NCBI GenBank assembly: GCA_964644525.1 | Contig: CAZXWC010000013.1 | Location: forward strand, 1-32,270 | Direction: 5' to 3' | DNA length: 32,270 nucleotides | From: BM714 sp964644525 | GTDB taxonomy: Bacteria; Bacillota; Clostridia; Peptostreptococcales; BM714 | Part shown: positions 14,942-24,271 of the stretch, piece by piece | How positions within the stretch are numbered: position 1 is the first letter of the stretch | How the letters are laid out: every line of letters starts with the position of its first letter | Translations under genes and position numbers: made by a program | The notes under the pieces: generated by a model | What the model was told of the DNA's origin: nothing | The model's database searches: none | Seen by the model: only the letters and a program-made list of their open reading frames with translations

Positions 14942-16551
14942 GACTGCCACTTCCCTATTTTCATTTTATTTAATATTCCATAAATTCTTTTCCCTTTGGG
15001 AACAAGTTCAAAATCTTCAGATGTTACTGCTCCGGTATTTATTAACATCCATCCATAAACAAGTGCTCCAAGCAATATTGAAGCCACCGTTGAAATTCCA
15101 CCTCCAAGCAAAGGGGTCATTGCCCTGTGTCCCCAAAACGCTACAGTTCCCATTACCGCTGCCGAAATCAAGGGCTTTGCCGAAAGGCTCCAAATCGGAA
15201 GATCCATTTTAGGAACCCTTTTGATGTATGACACGTTTAAAGCCGCCGCAAGGGCATATCCGAAAACAGTTCCAATCGCTGCGCCTCTTACGTTCAAGGC
15301 AGGAATTCCGACAAGTGCATATGTCAATACTATTTTAAGCAAGGCTCCTGCAGCCAAATTCCACACCGGCACGATAGGTTTACCCATTCCTTGCAAAATA
15401 CCTGTAAGTGTCTGGAAAATGGATAGAAAAATTATTCCAAATCCAAGTACAGAAAGAATCGCGCTCGCGCTTACAGCACTCTCGATTTTAAAGGGATATA
15501 GGAGCCTCATTATAGGCTCTGCCAGCACAACCAGTCCAAATGCCGCAGGAAGGGCAATTATAAGCGTAACTCTCGCTCCCGATTTTACGGTTGATCCCAA
15601 CATATTGAAATCTTTTTTTGCCATCATATGAGAAACTGCCGGGACAAGGCTTATCTGTATTGCTGCTGTCACTATCTGGGGCAGATTCATGAGGGGTGTC
15701 GCCATTCCTGCCAGCTGACCGTAAAGCCCGTTAGCCGACGCCTCGCTGTATCCTATTTCCTGTAGCCTCCTAAGAACAATTCCAACATCTATTGAATTCA
15801 TTACCGGCAAAACCGATGCGCCAACGGTTATAGGCACAGCTATCAAGAGGAGAGCCTTAACTATTTCCTTTACTTTTTCAGGATTTTCAGGCCTTTTAAT
15901 GTTCATTACCGCCTTGTGCCTGAAGTAAATTGCAGCCATAACCATTGCACTTACAAACGCACCGGCTCCGGCTCCAAAAGTCGCGCCTGCCGCGGAAATC
16001 TCAAGTCCTCTTCCAAGAAGCGCATACGCAAGAGCAAGTCCTGTCGCCACTCTTACAAGTTGTTCAATTATTTGAGAAACAGCTGTAGGCCTCATATCAC
16101 GGAGACCTTGAAAATAACCCCTGAATGAAGACATCAGCGGAACAAAGAAAAGAGCCGGAGCTATTGCAATTATAGAATAGTAGGCCTTTGCATTTTTGAT
16201 AACTTCCGAATAATATCTTGCTCCTAAAAAAAGAGCGCATGATGTGACAATTCCCAAACCCGCAAGTATAAGAAATGAAACCTTGAAAACACGGTCGGCA
16301 CCGTAAGGGTCTCCCTTTGCCGTTTTTTCAGAAACCAATTTTGCTATCGCCGTTGGGAAGCCAGCAGTCGAAGCAACAACAAGAATCAAGTATATGGGGT
16401 ATGCACTTTGGTAATACCCCATTCCTTCGTCACCTATTATGTTGCCGAGCGGTATTCTGAAGAAAGCCCCTATTATTTTGATTACGATTCCTGCGGCTCC
16501 AAGTATCGCCGCCCCCTTAAGGAATGAATTGTCTTTCTTGTGATCGTTCAT
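14938..16551 (-). CDS. SpoVB/YabM-family polysaccharide flippase (MOP superfamily)
   Basis: This 537-residue protein is highly hydrophobic throughout, consistent with about 14 transmembrane helices. Its N-terminus, FLKGAAILGAAGIVIKIIGA followed by FFRIPLGNIIGDEGMGYYQ, is typical of the SpoVB/YtgP/YabM branch of the MOP superfamily, which includes MurJ-type lipid II flippases. It probably moves a lipid-linked cell-wall precursor across the membrane. Spore-cortex members cannot be separated from vegetative ones by reading alone. I use the ATG at 16551, which follows GGAGGAATA; five extra codons to 16566 contain that site. Position next to mazG matches yabM of Bacillus. The mazG start overlaps its stop codon. 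Confidence 0.9.
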   Translation of the reverse strand: MNDHKKDNSFLKGAAILGAAGIVIKIIGAFFRIPLGNIIGDEGMGYYQSAYPIYLILVVASTAGFPTAIAKLVSEKTAKGDPYGADRVFKVSFLILAGLGIVTSCALFLGARYYSEVIKNAKAYYSIIAIAPALFFVPLMSSFRGYFQGLRDMRPTAVSQIIEQLVRVATGLALAYALLGRGLEISAAGATFGAGAGAFVSAMVMAAIYFRHKAVMNIKRPENPEKVKEIVKALLLIAVPITVGASVLPVMNSIDVGIVLRRLQEIGYSEASANGLYGQLAGMATPLMNLPQIVTAAIQISLVPAVSHMMAKKDFNMLGSTVKSGARVTLIIALPAAFGLVVLAEPIMRLLYPFKIESAVSASAILSVLGFGIIFLSIFQTLTGILQGMGKPIVPVWNLAAGALLKIVLTYALVGIPALNVRGAAIGTVFGYALAAALNVSYIKRVPKMDLPIWSLSAKPLISAAVMGTVAFWGHRAMTPLLGGGISTVASILLGALVYGWMLINTGAVTSEDFELVPKGKRIYGILNKMKIGKWQS

Positions 16552-16629
16552 TATTCCTCCAGCCATTTCACAGGCGAGTCTCCAATAAATTCATTATACA
16601 TAAAAACCCATAAATCAATCAACAATAAA

Positions 16630-16653
16630 AAAAGGCCCGAAAACGGGCCTTTT
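16630..16653 (-). terminator. intrinsic terminator after prsA
   Basis: AAAAGGCCCG and CGGGCCTTTT form a perfect stem with an AAAA loop (TTTT in the minus RNA), followed by a T7-like run on the minus strand. It lies 5 bp after the prsA stop codon. Confidence 0.92.
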
Positions 16654-16658
16654 CGTTT

Positions 16659-17630
16659 CTACTTGATATTATCCTCATACCTTACGATTTCCGCCGCTTC
16701 CATCAAATTGTCAATCTCTTCTACTATTTTGGCTTCCATGAGATTGTTCCTTATGGCTTCCTTCTCCATTTCAAGCTCTTCTTCACTCATTTCACTTTTG
16801 AGGTCTGAAAGAGTCTTTCTGTCTTCAACCTTTATCAAGTGATAACCGTAATCGGATTTCACAGCATCCCCTACAACGCCTACCGGTTGAGAAAATGATG
16901 CTTCTTCAAATTCAGGAACCATCGCCCCCCTTGCAAAATAACCGAGGTTTCCACCATTTACAGCAGATGCAGTATCAATTGAATATTCCTCAGCCAGCTC
17001 TCCAAAGTCGGCTCCCTGGTCCAGTTTTGCCTGAACTTCCTGAAGCGCTTCTTCATTTTCGACCAATATGTGGCTTGCACTTACATTTACAACATATTCA
17101 TCGTATATATCTTCAAGCCGCATTTCATCAAAGCCGAGTTTTTCCAATGTCTGTTGCTTGAACATGGAAATATACCCCTCCATCTCCAGTTGCTTCCTTA
17201 TAAAATCTTTCCCTATTTCATTTTCTTCATAAAAAGTCTTCATTTCCTCGCTGTTTTCAAGTTCTTTTTCAAATTCGCCGTATGTTTTGTCGATTTCATC
17301 GAAATCCGGTTCAACTTCCTGGTCTATCATATGCTGACGAATCAGTTCCTCTGTAATCATTTTTTCCATTATTTGTTCTTTTGTTATTTGAGTTATCGTT
17401 TTCCCCTGGATTTCCTGTGACCAAATCTGTTCTCCATAAAGCTGCGTATAATTTTTTTCAAAAATTGTGAAATTTTTGTTGAATTCATCAAGTAAAACAT
17501 CCTGCCCGTTTACTTCGGCAATCAATGCGCTTTCAGGCAATTCATCTTCCTGCTTGCTGCAAGCAGCAAAGGATGTCGCTATCAATGCAATTATCAAAAC
17601 CAATGTTAAAGCTGTTTTCTTATTGTTCAT
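16659..17630 (-). CDS. prsA: PrsA/SurA-like foldase lipoprotein (parvulin peptidyl-prolyl isomerase)
   Basis: This is a 323-residue secreted lipoprotein. A signal peptide (residues 1-23: Lys-rich start and hydrophobic LTLVLIIALIATS core) ends in a lipobox-like FAAC with Cys24 as the acylated residue. A SurA-like N-terminal chaperone region follows. A parvulin domain (about 184-272) carries ASHILVENEEAL, FGELAEEYS, GGNLGYFARGAMVPEFE and YGYHLIKVEDR. Anchored on the outer face of the membrane, such proteins fold secreted proteins. It follows mfd by 51 bp, with GGGAG before the ATG, and ends at a strong terminator. In Bacillus spoVT occupies this place, and it is absent here. Confidence 0.92.
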   Translation of the reverse strand: MNNKKTALTLVLIIALIATSFAACSKQEDELPESALIAEVNGQDVLLDEFNKNFTIFEKNYTQLYGEQIWSQEIQGKTITQITKEQIMEKMITEELIRQHMIDQEVEPDFDEIDKTYGEFEKELENSEEMKTFYEENEIGKDFIRKQLEMEGYISMFKQQTLEKLGFDEMRLEDIYDEYVVNVSASHILVENEEALQEVQAKLDQGADFGELAEEYSIDTASAVNGGNLGYFARGAMVPEFEEASFSQPVGVVGDAVKSDYGYHLIKVEDRKTLSDLKSEMSEEELEMEKEAIRNNLMEAKIVEEIDNLMEAAEIVRYEDNIK

Positions 17631-17681
17631 ACGAGTCTCCCTCTCCCTGTCATTTTTACATATTTACATTTGTAACTTCAA

Positions 17682-20600
17682 TTATAACTTAATCGGTCGG
17701 TCTTTGAAACTGTTTATTTTTTCCATGAATAAAATAGCTTCCTTCAGTTTCTTTTCCGGATTCATTTTGACGCCCTTGAATCTATACATAATGCTGGGTA
17801 TCTCCCCGGCATGAATATGCACATTAGATCTGTATTTGTCTAGTATTTTCGCCGCCATTTCCGGTTCAAGAGTCTTGCCTTTTTGCATTTCCATACGATA
17901 AAAGTCGCCGTTCTCCCTTATTTCCGATACTCCAAACTTGCCCGCTAAAGCTTTAAGATAAGAGACATCGAGCAAATTGTATACCTCTTGGGGAGGAGTG
18001 CCAAACCGGTCTTCAATTTCTTCCTGTATTTCATGATAGTCTCTTTTGTTTTCTATTGATGAAATTCGTTTGTAGGCCTCTAGTTTCAATATTTCGTTTT
18101 CTACGTATTCATCAGATATATACGCCCCTATTTTTATCTCTATCGCGGTATCGACTGCTGCTTTCGATTTGCCCCCTTTTATTCTTTGGACCGCTTCTTC
18201 CATCATTTTGACATATAAATCATATCCCACCGATTCCATTTGTCCATGCTGCTGGGGTCCAAGCAGATTCCCTGTTCCCCTTATTTCCAAATCTCTCATT
18301 GCTATTTTGAATCCCGAACCCAGTTCGGTGAATTCCCTTATTGCCTTGAGCCTTTCTTCAGCAACTGAACTTACAATCTTGTTCTTTTCATACATAAGAT
18401 ATGCTCTTGCGACACGATTGCTCCTTCCAACCCGGCCTCGCAGTTGATATAGCTGCGACAGGCCCATATGGTCAGAATCATCAATAAATATCGTATTAAC
18501 ATTCGGTATATCCAGTCCCGTTTCAATTATTGTTGTGCAAACTAGCAAGTCGATTTCGCCGTTGAGAAAGTCCACCATTATGTCCTCAAGCTTTCGCTCG
18601 TTCATTTGCCCATGGGCATAGGCCACCCTTGCACAAGGAACAAGATTGGAGATTTTTTTTGCCGTCCTTTCTATATCTCTTATCTTGTTGTGTACAAAAT
18701 AAGCTTGCCCCCCGCGTGAAATTTCCTTGATTACGGCTTCCCTTATTATTGCCTCATCCTTTTCCACCACAAAAGTCTCAACCGGGTGCCTTTCATCTGG
18801 AGGGTCTTCAATAACGCTTATGTCCCTTATTCCGACAAGGGACATGTGAAGAGTCCTTGGAATCGGGGTTGCGGAAAGCGAAAGAACATCTATACCGTTC
18901 CTCAATTCTTTCAGTTTTTCCTTATGCTTTACTCCAAAACGCTGTTCCTCGTCAATTATCAGCAGACCAAGATCCTTGAATTTGATGTCATTGGACAAAA
19001 GCCTGTGGGTTCCTATTATCAAATCCACTCCTCCCCTTCTGATTTCGTCCAATATCTTTTCCTGCTTGGCTTTGCTTCTGAAGCGGCTTAGCATTTCAAC
19101 TGAAATCGGAAACGGATTCATCCTCTTTTGCGCAGTGTTATAATGCTGTTGGGCCAGAATTGTTGTAGGAACCAGTATTGCAACCTGCTTGCCGTCGTTT
19201 ATAGCCTTGAATGCTGCCCTGAGCGCAACCTCTGTCTTTCCGTAGCCTACATCTCCGCACAAAAGTCTGTCCATGGGTTTGGGTCTTGCCATGTCTTTCT
19301 TTATTTCTTCAATTACTTTTATCTGGTCAGGCGTTTCATCGTATTCAAACATATCCTCAAATTCTCTTTGCCAGTTGGAATCCGGCATGAAAGCATATCC
19401 TGACTCCGTCTTTCTTTTTGCATAAAGCTCCAGAAGTCCTTGCGTGAGGTCTTCAATCGATTTTATTGCCCTCTGCTTTGTCTTTTGCCATTCGCTTCCG
19501 CCGAGACCGTTCAGTTTGGGATTTGCATTGTTTGAACCAAGATACTTTTGAATAAGGCCCATCTGACTAACAGGAACATACAAAAAATCCCCCTTTTTAT
19601 ATGCGAGTTGCAGATAATCTTTCTTCATTTTTTCAACTTCCAGTTGCTTGATTGCGATAAATCGCCCTATTCCATGATTCTCATGTACGACATAATCACC
19701 CGGTTTCAAATCCGTAAAACTCGATATAGCCCTTTTGTTTGATTTCTGCAAATTTTTTTTATGCTTCTTTTCGACCCCGAAAACATCCATTTCAGAAAAA
19801 ACATTCAGCCTTCCCTTTCCATAAACAAAGCCTTTCGAGAGGTGTTTTTTTGAAACTGTTATTGAGTCAGATTCCAGAACTTTTATTTCACCTTCCGATT
19901 CGTATGCTTGCAGGCCCCTGTTGAAAAGCTCTGAACAAAGCCTCGTGGCCTTACCTTTGCCCCCGGCGAAAATAAGCGTTTTGTATCCCTTGTGTTTCGC
20001 ATCCTCAAGCTCTAACACCATGGAATCCAGCCTTCCCTTAAAGGTCATCTGGGGCTTGACCGAAAAATCCATTGTTCTGTACATTTCATTTCGGCTTGCT
20101 ATTGCCTTGTCCAGGTAAAGGCATTTCATTTTAAGGCCTTTTGGGTCGTAGTCTTTTACCAGGGAATGTTGCCCCGGCAGCACGCTGTTTTTCTCAAGAT
20201 ACATTTTGAGCCGTTCAATAAAATTATGTTTATAGCTTTTAGCTCTTTGCTTTATTCTCTTCTCGTCAATTAATGCAAAAACTGATCCTTCTTTAAAATA
20301 GGCCTGCAAATCAGAATTCGGCATATAACAGCTAAGATTGAAAACGTCACCCGCAACTATTCCGCTTTTCAATCCACCAAGTATTTCTGAGTACTTTTGC
20401 CTCAAGTCTAGAGACGCATTTTCATCCAAGGAATCCATTTCTTTTTCAATTTCAGCTGCGGCTTGGTCTATGGATTCTATATCGCGCGTAAATTCCCTGG
20501 CCGGAAACAAAATCGCTTCTTTCTTCTTTTCTATTGACACCTGGGACAAGACATCAAAAAGGCGTATTGAGTCGACCTCATCATCAAAAAATTCCAATCT

Positions 20601-21155
20601 GTATGGTTTCTCATTTTGCGGAGAAAATATATCCAGTATTCCCCCTCTCCGGCTGAACTGCCCCTTGTTTCTTATCTGGTCTACAGATTCATATCCCGAT
20701 TTTACCAGAAACCCGGTAAGATTATCCAGGGGATACCGCCCACCCCACTTGACAGTCTTAATGGACTTTGCATAATCCTCGGGCTTTCTTAAGGGAATAA
20801 GCAAATTTTCTACGGAAGATGTAACAATTAGTGGCTTGCCGCCAATTACATGGCCCAAAACCCTGACCCTTTCAGACTCTATATCCCTGCTGTGTGCATA
20901 AGCCTCATAAAAATTAATTTCTCTTCCAGGCAAAAAAAACACCGGCCCATAGCTAAAAGATTCTATATCCTCAGCCATTTTTTTAGCCTGTGCTTCAGTT
21001 TCCGTTATGACCAGCATTTGCCTTTCATGTGAATTGGACAATATAAACGCCGCAAACGAATCCGTAATTCCAGTGCCTGCAAAATCTCCATTTCCTGATT
21101 CAAACCATTCATTGATTTTTTTTATCTGATTATCCCTGCCGGTTCTAGCTGCCAT
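17682..21155 (-). CDS. mfd: transcription-repair coupling factor Mfd
   Basis: This 1157-residue cytosolic DNA translocase removes RNA polymerase stalled at lesions and recruits UvrA. The UvrB-like N-terminal module contains GQFSRRGGILDIF (about 165-177). The CarD-like RNA-polymerase interaction domain (about 484-545) contains GDYVVHENHGIGRF. The RecG-like motor has Walker A GDVGYGKT (634-641) and DEEQRFGVKHKEK (from 735), then SATPIPRTLHMS, ETGLDIPN and QLRGRVGRS. The C-terminal TRCF domain includes RFGTPPQEV. Length is normal. The ATG follows GGAGGAG and lies inside the last codons of pth, an 11-bp overlap. Confidence 0.97.
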   Translation of the reverse strand: MAARTGRDNQIKKINEWFESGNGDFAGTGITDSFAAFILSNSHERQMLVITETEAQAKKMAEDIESFSYGPVFFLPGREINFYEAYAHSRDIESERVRVLGHVIGGKPLIVTSSVENLLIPLRKPEDYAKSIKTVKWGGRYPLDNLTGFLVKSGYESVDQIRNKGQFSRRGGILDIFSPQNEKPYRLEFFDDEVDSIRLFDVLSQVSIEKKKEAILFPAREFTRDIESIDQAAAEIEKEMDSLDENASLDLRQKYSEILGGLKSGIVAGDVFNLSCYMPNSDLQAYFKEGSVFALIDEKRIKQRAKSYKHNFIERLKMYLEKNSVLPGQHSLVKDYDPKGLKMKCLYLDKAIASRNEMYRTMDFSVKPQMTFKGRLDSMVLELEDAKHKGYKTLIFAGGKGKATRLCSELFNRGLQAYESEGEIKVLESDSITVSKKHLSKGFVYGKGRLNVFSEMDVFGVEKKHKKNLQKSNKRAISSFTDLKPGDYVVHENHGIGRFIAIKQLEVEKMKKDYLQLAYKKGDFLYVPVSQMGLIQKYLGSNNANPKLNGLGGSEWQKTKQRAIKSIEDLTQGLLELYAKRKTESGYAFMPDSNWQREFEDMFEYDETPDQIKVIEEIKKDMARPKPMDRLLCGDVGYGKTEVALRAAFKAINDGKQVAILVPTTILAQQHYNTAQKRMNPFPISVEMLSRFRSKAKQEKILDEIRRGGVDLIIGTHRLLSNDIKFKDLGLLIIDEEQRFGVKHKEKLKELRNGIDVLSLSATPIPRTLHMSLVGIRDISVIEDPPDERHPVETFVVEKDEAIIREAVIKEISRGGQAYFVHNKIRDIERTAKKISNLVPCARVAYAHGQMNERKLEDIMVDFLNGEIDLLVCTTIIETGLDIPNVNTIFIDDSDHMGLSQLYQLRGRVGRSNRVARAYLMYEKNKIVSSVAEERLKAIREFTELGSGFKIAMRDLEIRGTGNLLGPQQHGQMESVGYDLYVKMMEEAVQRIKGGKSKAAVDTAIEIKIGAYISDEYVENEILKLEAYKRISSIENKRDYHEIQEEIEDRFGTPPQEVYNLLDVSYLKALAGKFGVSEIRENGDFYRMEMQKGKTLEPEMAAKILDKYRSNVHIHAGEIPSIMYRFKGVKMNPEKKLKEAILFMEKINSFKDRPIKL

Positions 21156-21735
21156 CTTCTCCTCCAGGTTCGCAACTCATAGCGTTGTATTTGTTCATCG
21201 CCTTGTCTATATCTTCCGATACAATGGTTTCAAGAGCCTCAGAAGCCCATGACACGGTCTTTTGTATTGACTCGATTTCATTTTCCTTGAAAGCACCCAA
21301 AACATGTCCGACAAGCTTTTTTTTGCCTGAGGATCCTATTCCAACCCTTATTCTGGGGAATTGATCGGTCTGTATATTGTATATTATATCCTTCATTCCA
21401 TTATGGCTCCCGGAGCTCCCTTTTTTTCGTATTCGTATTTTACCCAAAGGCGTGTCTATGTCATCATACACAACAATAAGCCTGTCTATTTCCACTTTAT
21501 AAAACTCAAATATTTCCCTGACGCTTCTTCCGCTTAAATTCATGAATGTTTGCGGTTTTAAAAGAAGCACTTTTTCTCCTTTCAGTGTTCCTTCCCCAAA
21601 AAGCCCCTTGAATTTTATTTTATTTATTTTGATTCCGTGCCTTTTTGCAAAATGGTCCAAAACTTCGAAACCCGCATTATGTCTTGTTCCGGCATATTTC
21701 TTGCCTGGATTCCCCAATCCTACAATTACGTGCAT
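21145..21735 (-). CDS. pth: peptidyl-tRNA hydrolase
   Basis: This 196-residue cytosolic enzyme releases tRNA from peptidyl-tRNA that drops off ribosomes. Active-site landmarks are GLGNPGKKYAGTRHNAGFEV (catalytic His19, Asn10), KPQTFMNLSG, YDDIDTPLGKIRIR (catalytic Asp) and GSHNGMKDI. The ATG follows AAAGGGGGTG. The gene follows the prs terminator by about 40 bp. A weak promoter may overlap that hairpin (TTGTTT, 18 bp, TATATA), but the match is poor. Its 3' end overlaps mfd, so both are one transcript, as in Bacillus. Confidence 0.96.
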   Translation of the reverse strand: MHVIVGLGNPGKKYAGTRHNAGFEVLDHFAKRHGIKINKIKFKGLFGEGTLKGEKVLLLKPQTFMNLSGRSVREIFEFYKVEIDRLIVVYDDIDTPLGKIRIRKKGSSGSHNGMKDIIYNIQTDQFPRIRVGIGSSGKKKLVGHVLGAFKENEIESIQKTVSWASEALETIVSEDIDKAMNKYNAMSCEPGGEDGS

Positions 21736-21777
21736 TTGAAAGCACCCCCTTTATATATAAAAATTTAAATTGATTTG

Positions 21778-21811
21778 AAACAAAAGCTCCCAATTCAGGG
21801 AGCTTTTGTTT
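21778..21811 (-). terminator. intrinsic terminator after prs
   Basis: AAACAAAAGCTCCC and GGGAGCTTTTGTTT form a perfect 14-bp stem with a 6-nt loop. It starts 7 bp after the prs stop codon. The symmetric A/T ends could let it work in both directions, but only prs needs it. Confidence 0.9.
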
Positions 21812-21818
21812 CAATGTC

Positions 21819-22769
21819 TTAAACAAAAAGATTGCTTACCGATTCATTCTTGTAAACGCGTTTCATTACCTCAGCGAAAAGAGGAGCCGCTGAAAGGATA
21901 GTCATTTTGTCTAAAATCTTGTCTTCTTCCAAATCTATGGTATCCAAAACAATAAGTTCTTTAATTACCGAATTCTCAATTCTCTCGAGTGCGGGTCCCG
22001 AAAGAACAGGATGGGTGCAACATGCATACACATCTTTTGCCCCAAGATCTTTTAAGGCTTTTGCCCCCTGCGTTATTGTCCCTGCCGTATCTATCATATC
22101 GTCTATAAGAATTACATTCTTGCCGTCTATATCCCCAATTATATTCATCACTTCCGCAACATTGGCCTTTGGCCGCCTCTTGTCTATTATTGCAATGGCA
22201 GAGTCCAATTGATCCGCAAATTTTCTCGACCTTGCAACACTTCCCAGGTCGGGTGACACAACAACCAAGTCTTCGATATCCTTGCTATTGAAATATTCCG
22301 CCAAAATGGGAACACCCATCAGATGATCAACCGGAATATTGAAATACCCCTGTATCTGAGCAGCATGCAAGTCCATTGAAAGGACCCTGTCCGCTCCGGC
22401 TTTTTCAAGCAAGTCCGCAACAAGCTTTGCCGAAATCGGATCCCTGGCTTTCGCCTTGCGATCCTGCCTTGCATAGCCATAATACGGAATCACGGCTGAT
22501 ATACTTTTTGCAGAAGCTCTCTTGCATGCATCTATCATTATCAACAATTCCATCAAATAACGATTCACCAAAGGAGGGCTGACTGATTGTATCAAGTATA
22601 CATCCTTGCCTCTTACTGATTCATTGAAAGTTACAGTTATTTCCCCATCGCTGAAAGACCCCACCTTGGCATCCCCCAATGGCAGATTAAGCTCATCACA
22701 GATTTTTTCAGCCAGTTTTCGATTTGAGTTGCCAGAAAAAATCTTCACCATATTACTTGCCTCTTGCAT
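21819..22769 (-). CDS. prs: ribose-phosphate pyrophosphokinase (PRPP synthase)
   Basis: This class I enzyme of 316 residues makes PRPP from ribose 5-phosphate and ATP for purine, pyrimidine, NAD, His and Trp synthesis. Signatures are KIFSGNSNRKLAEKI, the ATP-binding YYGYARQDRK, metal-binding MDLHAAQIQGYF, VVSPDLGSVARSRKFA and the PRPP loop VILIDDMIDTAGT. The ATG at 22769 has a strong AGAGGAGGG site. An internal ATG at residue 7 could also serve but has a weaker site. It stands 33 bp after glmU. The purR-glmU-prs grouping supplies PRPP, the effector sensed by PurR. Confidence 0.97.
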   Translation of the reverse strand: MQEASNMVKIFSGNSNRKLAEKICDELNLPLGDAKVGSFSDGEITVTFNESVRGKDVYLIQSVSPPLVNRYLMELLIMIDACKRASAKSISAVIPYYGYARQDRKAKARDPISAKLVADLLEKAGADRVLSMDLHAAQIQGYFNIPVDHLMGVPILAEYFNSKDIEDLVVVSPDLGSVARSRKFADQLDSAIAIIDKRRPKANVAEVMNIIGDIDGKNVILIDDMIDTAGTITQGAKALKDLGAKDVYACCTHPVLSGPALERIENSVIKELIVLDTIDLEEDKILDKMTILSAAPLFAEVMKRVYKNESVSNLFV

Positions 22770-22802
22770 TTAAAGAAACCCTCCTCTAGATTGTACATAC
22801 TG

Positions 22803-24185
22803 TTATTTGTCTGCATTATATTCGGCGGGCCATTTTCGCTCCACCCATTTTTCTTTGTTCTCCTGCCTGCTTCTGCCTATGCAAAGGGCTCCTTCTGGCA
22901 CAGCTTCCGTTACAGTCGTTCCAGCCGCCACATATGACTTGTTATTTAAAATTACAGGTGCTACAAGATTGGCATTGCAGCCTATGAAAACATCGTCTCC
23001 AACCCTGGTCCTGTGTTTGTTTTTCCCATCATAATTAACAAAGACGACTCCGCAGCTTATATTCACCCTTTTCCCTATATCAGCATCCCCTATATACGCA
23101 AGATGCGAAGCCTTGCTGCCTTCACCTATGGTTGAATTCTTTACTTCTACAAAATCACCAAGTTTCACATTGTTTTCAATTCTGCTTCCGGGACGAAGAT
23201 ATGCGTATGGTCCTATCTTGGCATCTTTTCCCACAAAACTGTTTAAAACAGTAGACTGGCTGATTTTGGCGCCTCTTTCTATTTCGGCATTTTCCAAAAT
23301 CGCGAATGGTCCTATTTCGCAGTCAGAGGCAATTGAAGTTCTTCCTTTCAATTGGGAACCGGGCATAATAACCGTATCAGGTTCAATTTTAACATCTGCT
23401 CCAATTGCCGTGTCGTCCGGATTCATTATGGTGACTCCGGCAAGCATATGCCTGTTATTGATTCTTGATTTCATTATTTGCTCAGCTTTAGAAAGTTGAA
23501 CCTTGTTGTTTACCCCCAGAATCTCCATATGGTCGTCTATTTCATGCGTTCCCGCCCGTTTGCCCAAGCCGCGCAAAATTCCTACTGTATCGGTCAAATA
23601 GTATTCACCTTGGCTGTTTTCATTTTCGAGACCTTTCAGGGCCTCTTTAAGCGATTCCGCATCAAAACAATAAATTCCTGAGTTTATTTCCTTTATACGC
23701 CTTTCTTCTTCATTTGCGTCCTTTTCCTCTACTATTCCAATCAAGCCCTCCGAATCATCCTTAATGATTCTTCCATACCCTAAAGGATCATCAAATGAAG
23801 TTGTCAACACCGTTACCGCATTTTTCTCTTCATTATGTTGCCTTATCAAGGCCAAGAGCGTTTCCCCCCGTACAAGAGGCGTGTCTCCACATAAAAGCAA
23901 TACCGTTCCCTGGTCGGGCATCTTATCCACTGCCTGCATTGCTGCATGGCCGGTTCCAAGCCTTTCCATCTGAAGCGCGAATTGCAATTCCCTTCCTGAA
24001 AGCTTTTGCCGAACATCTTCGGCCATGTGCCCTATCACTACTGCAGAATCGGATACTCCTGCCGATTCGCAAGCCCTCAAAACATGTTCTATCATTGGGA
24101 TCCCACACACCTCGTGGAGAACCTTGGGTTTTTTTGATTTCATTCTTGTCCCTGCTCCGGCTGCAAGAATTATGGCCTTCAGCAT
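22803..24185 (-). CDS. glmU: bifunctional UDP-GlcNAc pyrophosphorylase / GlcN-1-P acetyltransferase GlmU
   Basis: This 460-residue cytosolic enzyme acetylates glucosamine 1-phosphate and couples it to UTP, giving UDP-GlcNAc for peptidoglycan. The N-terminal nucleotidyltransferase begins ILAAGAGTRMKSKKPK (about 6-21). The C-terminal half is a left-handed beta helix of hexapeptide repeats, with acetyltransferase residues in YLRPGSRIENNVKLGDFVE and SHLAYIGDADIG. I use the ATG at 24185, preceded by AGGGGTG. The frame is open to 24233, but that extension is built from 7-bp repeats and does not belong to the family. The gene follows purR and precedes prs. Confidence 0.96.
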   Translation of the reverse strand: MLKAIILAAGAGTRMKSKKPKVLHEVCGIPMIEHVLRACESAGVSDSAVVIGHMAEDVRQKLSGRELQFALQMERLGTGHAAMQAVDKMPDQGTVLLLCGDTPLVRGETLLALIRQHNEEKNAVTVLTTSFDDPLGYGRIIKDDSEGLIGIVEEKDANEEERRIKEINSGIYCFDAESLKEALKGLENENSQGEYYLTDTVGILRGLGKRAGTHEIDDHMEILGVNNKVQLSKAEQIMKSRINNRHMLAGVTIMNPDDTAIGADVKIEPDTVIMPGSQLKGRTSIASDCEIGPFAILENAEIERGAKISQSTVLNSFVGKDAKIGPYAYLRPGSRIENNVKLGDFVEVKNSTIGEGSKASHLAYIGDADIGKRVNISCGVVFVNYDGKNKHRTRVGDDVFIGCNANLVAPVILNNKSYVAAGTTVTEAVPEGALCIGRSRQENKEKWVERKWPAEYNADK

Positions 24186-24208
24186 ATTTGCACCCCTAAC
24201 ATATCCAG

Positions 24209-24229
24209 TCTTCCGTCTTCCGTCTTCCG
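24209..24229 (-). repeat. three tandem copies of a 7-bp unit in the glmU leader
   Basis: TCTTCCG occurs three times head to tail (CGGAAGA on the minus strand). The array lies 24-44 bp before the glmU start codon, between purR and glmU. Confidence 0.85.
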
Positions 24230-24271
24230 CCATAGATTATAACATGCAAACGACATTATTTCCATGACAAA

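Noticed and set aside
24186..24233. N-terminal extension of GlmU by 16 residues
   Set aside because: The extension is built from 7-bp repeats, while the internal ATG has a good AGGGGTG site and matches family starts.
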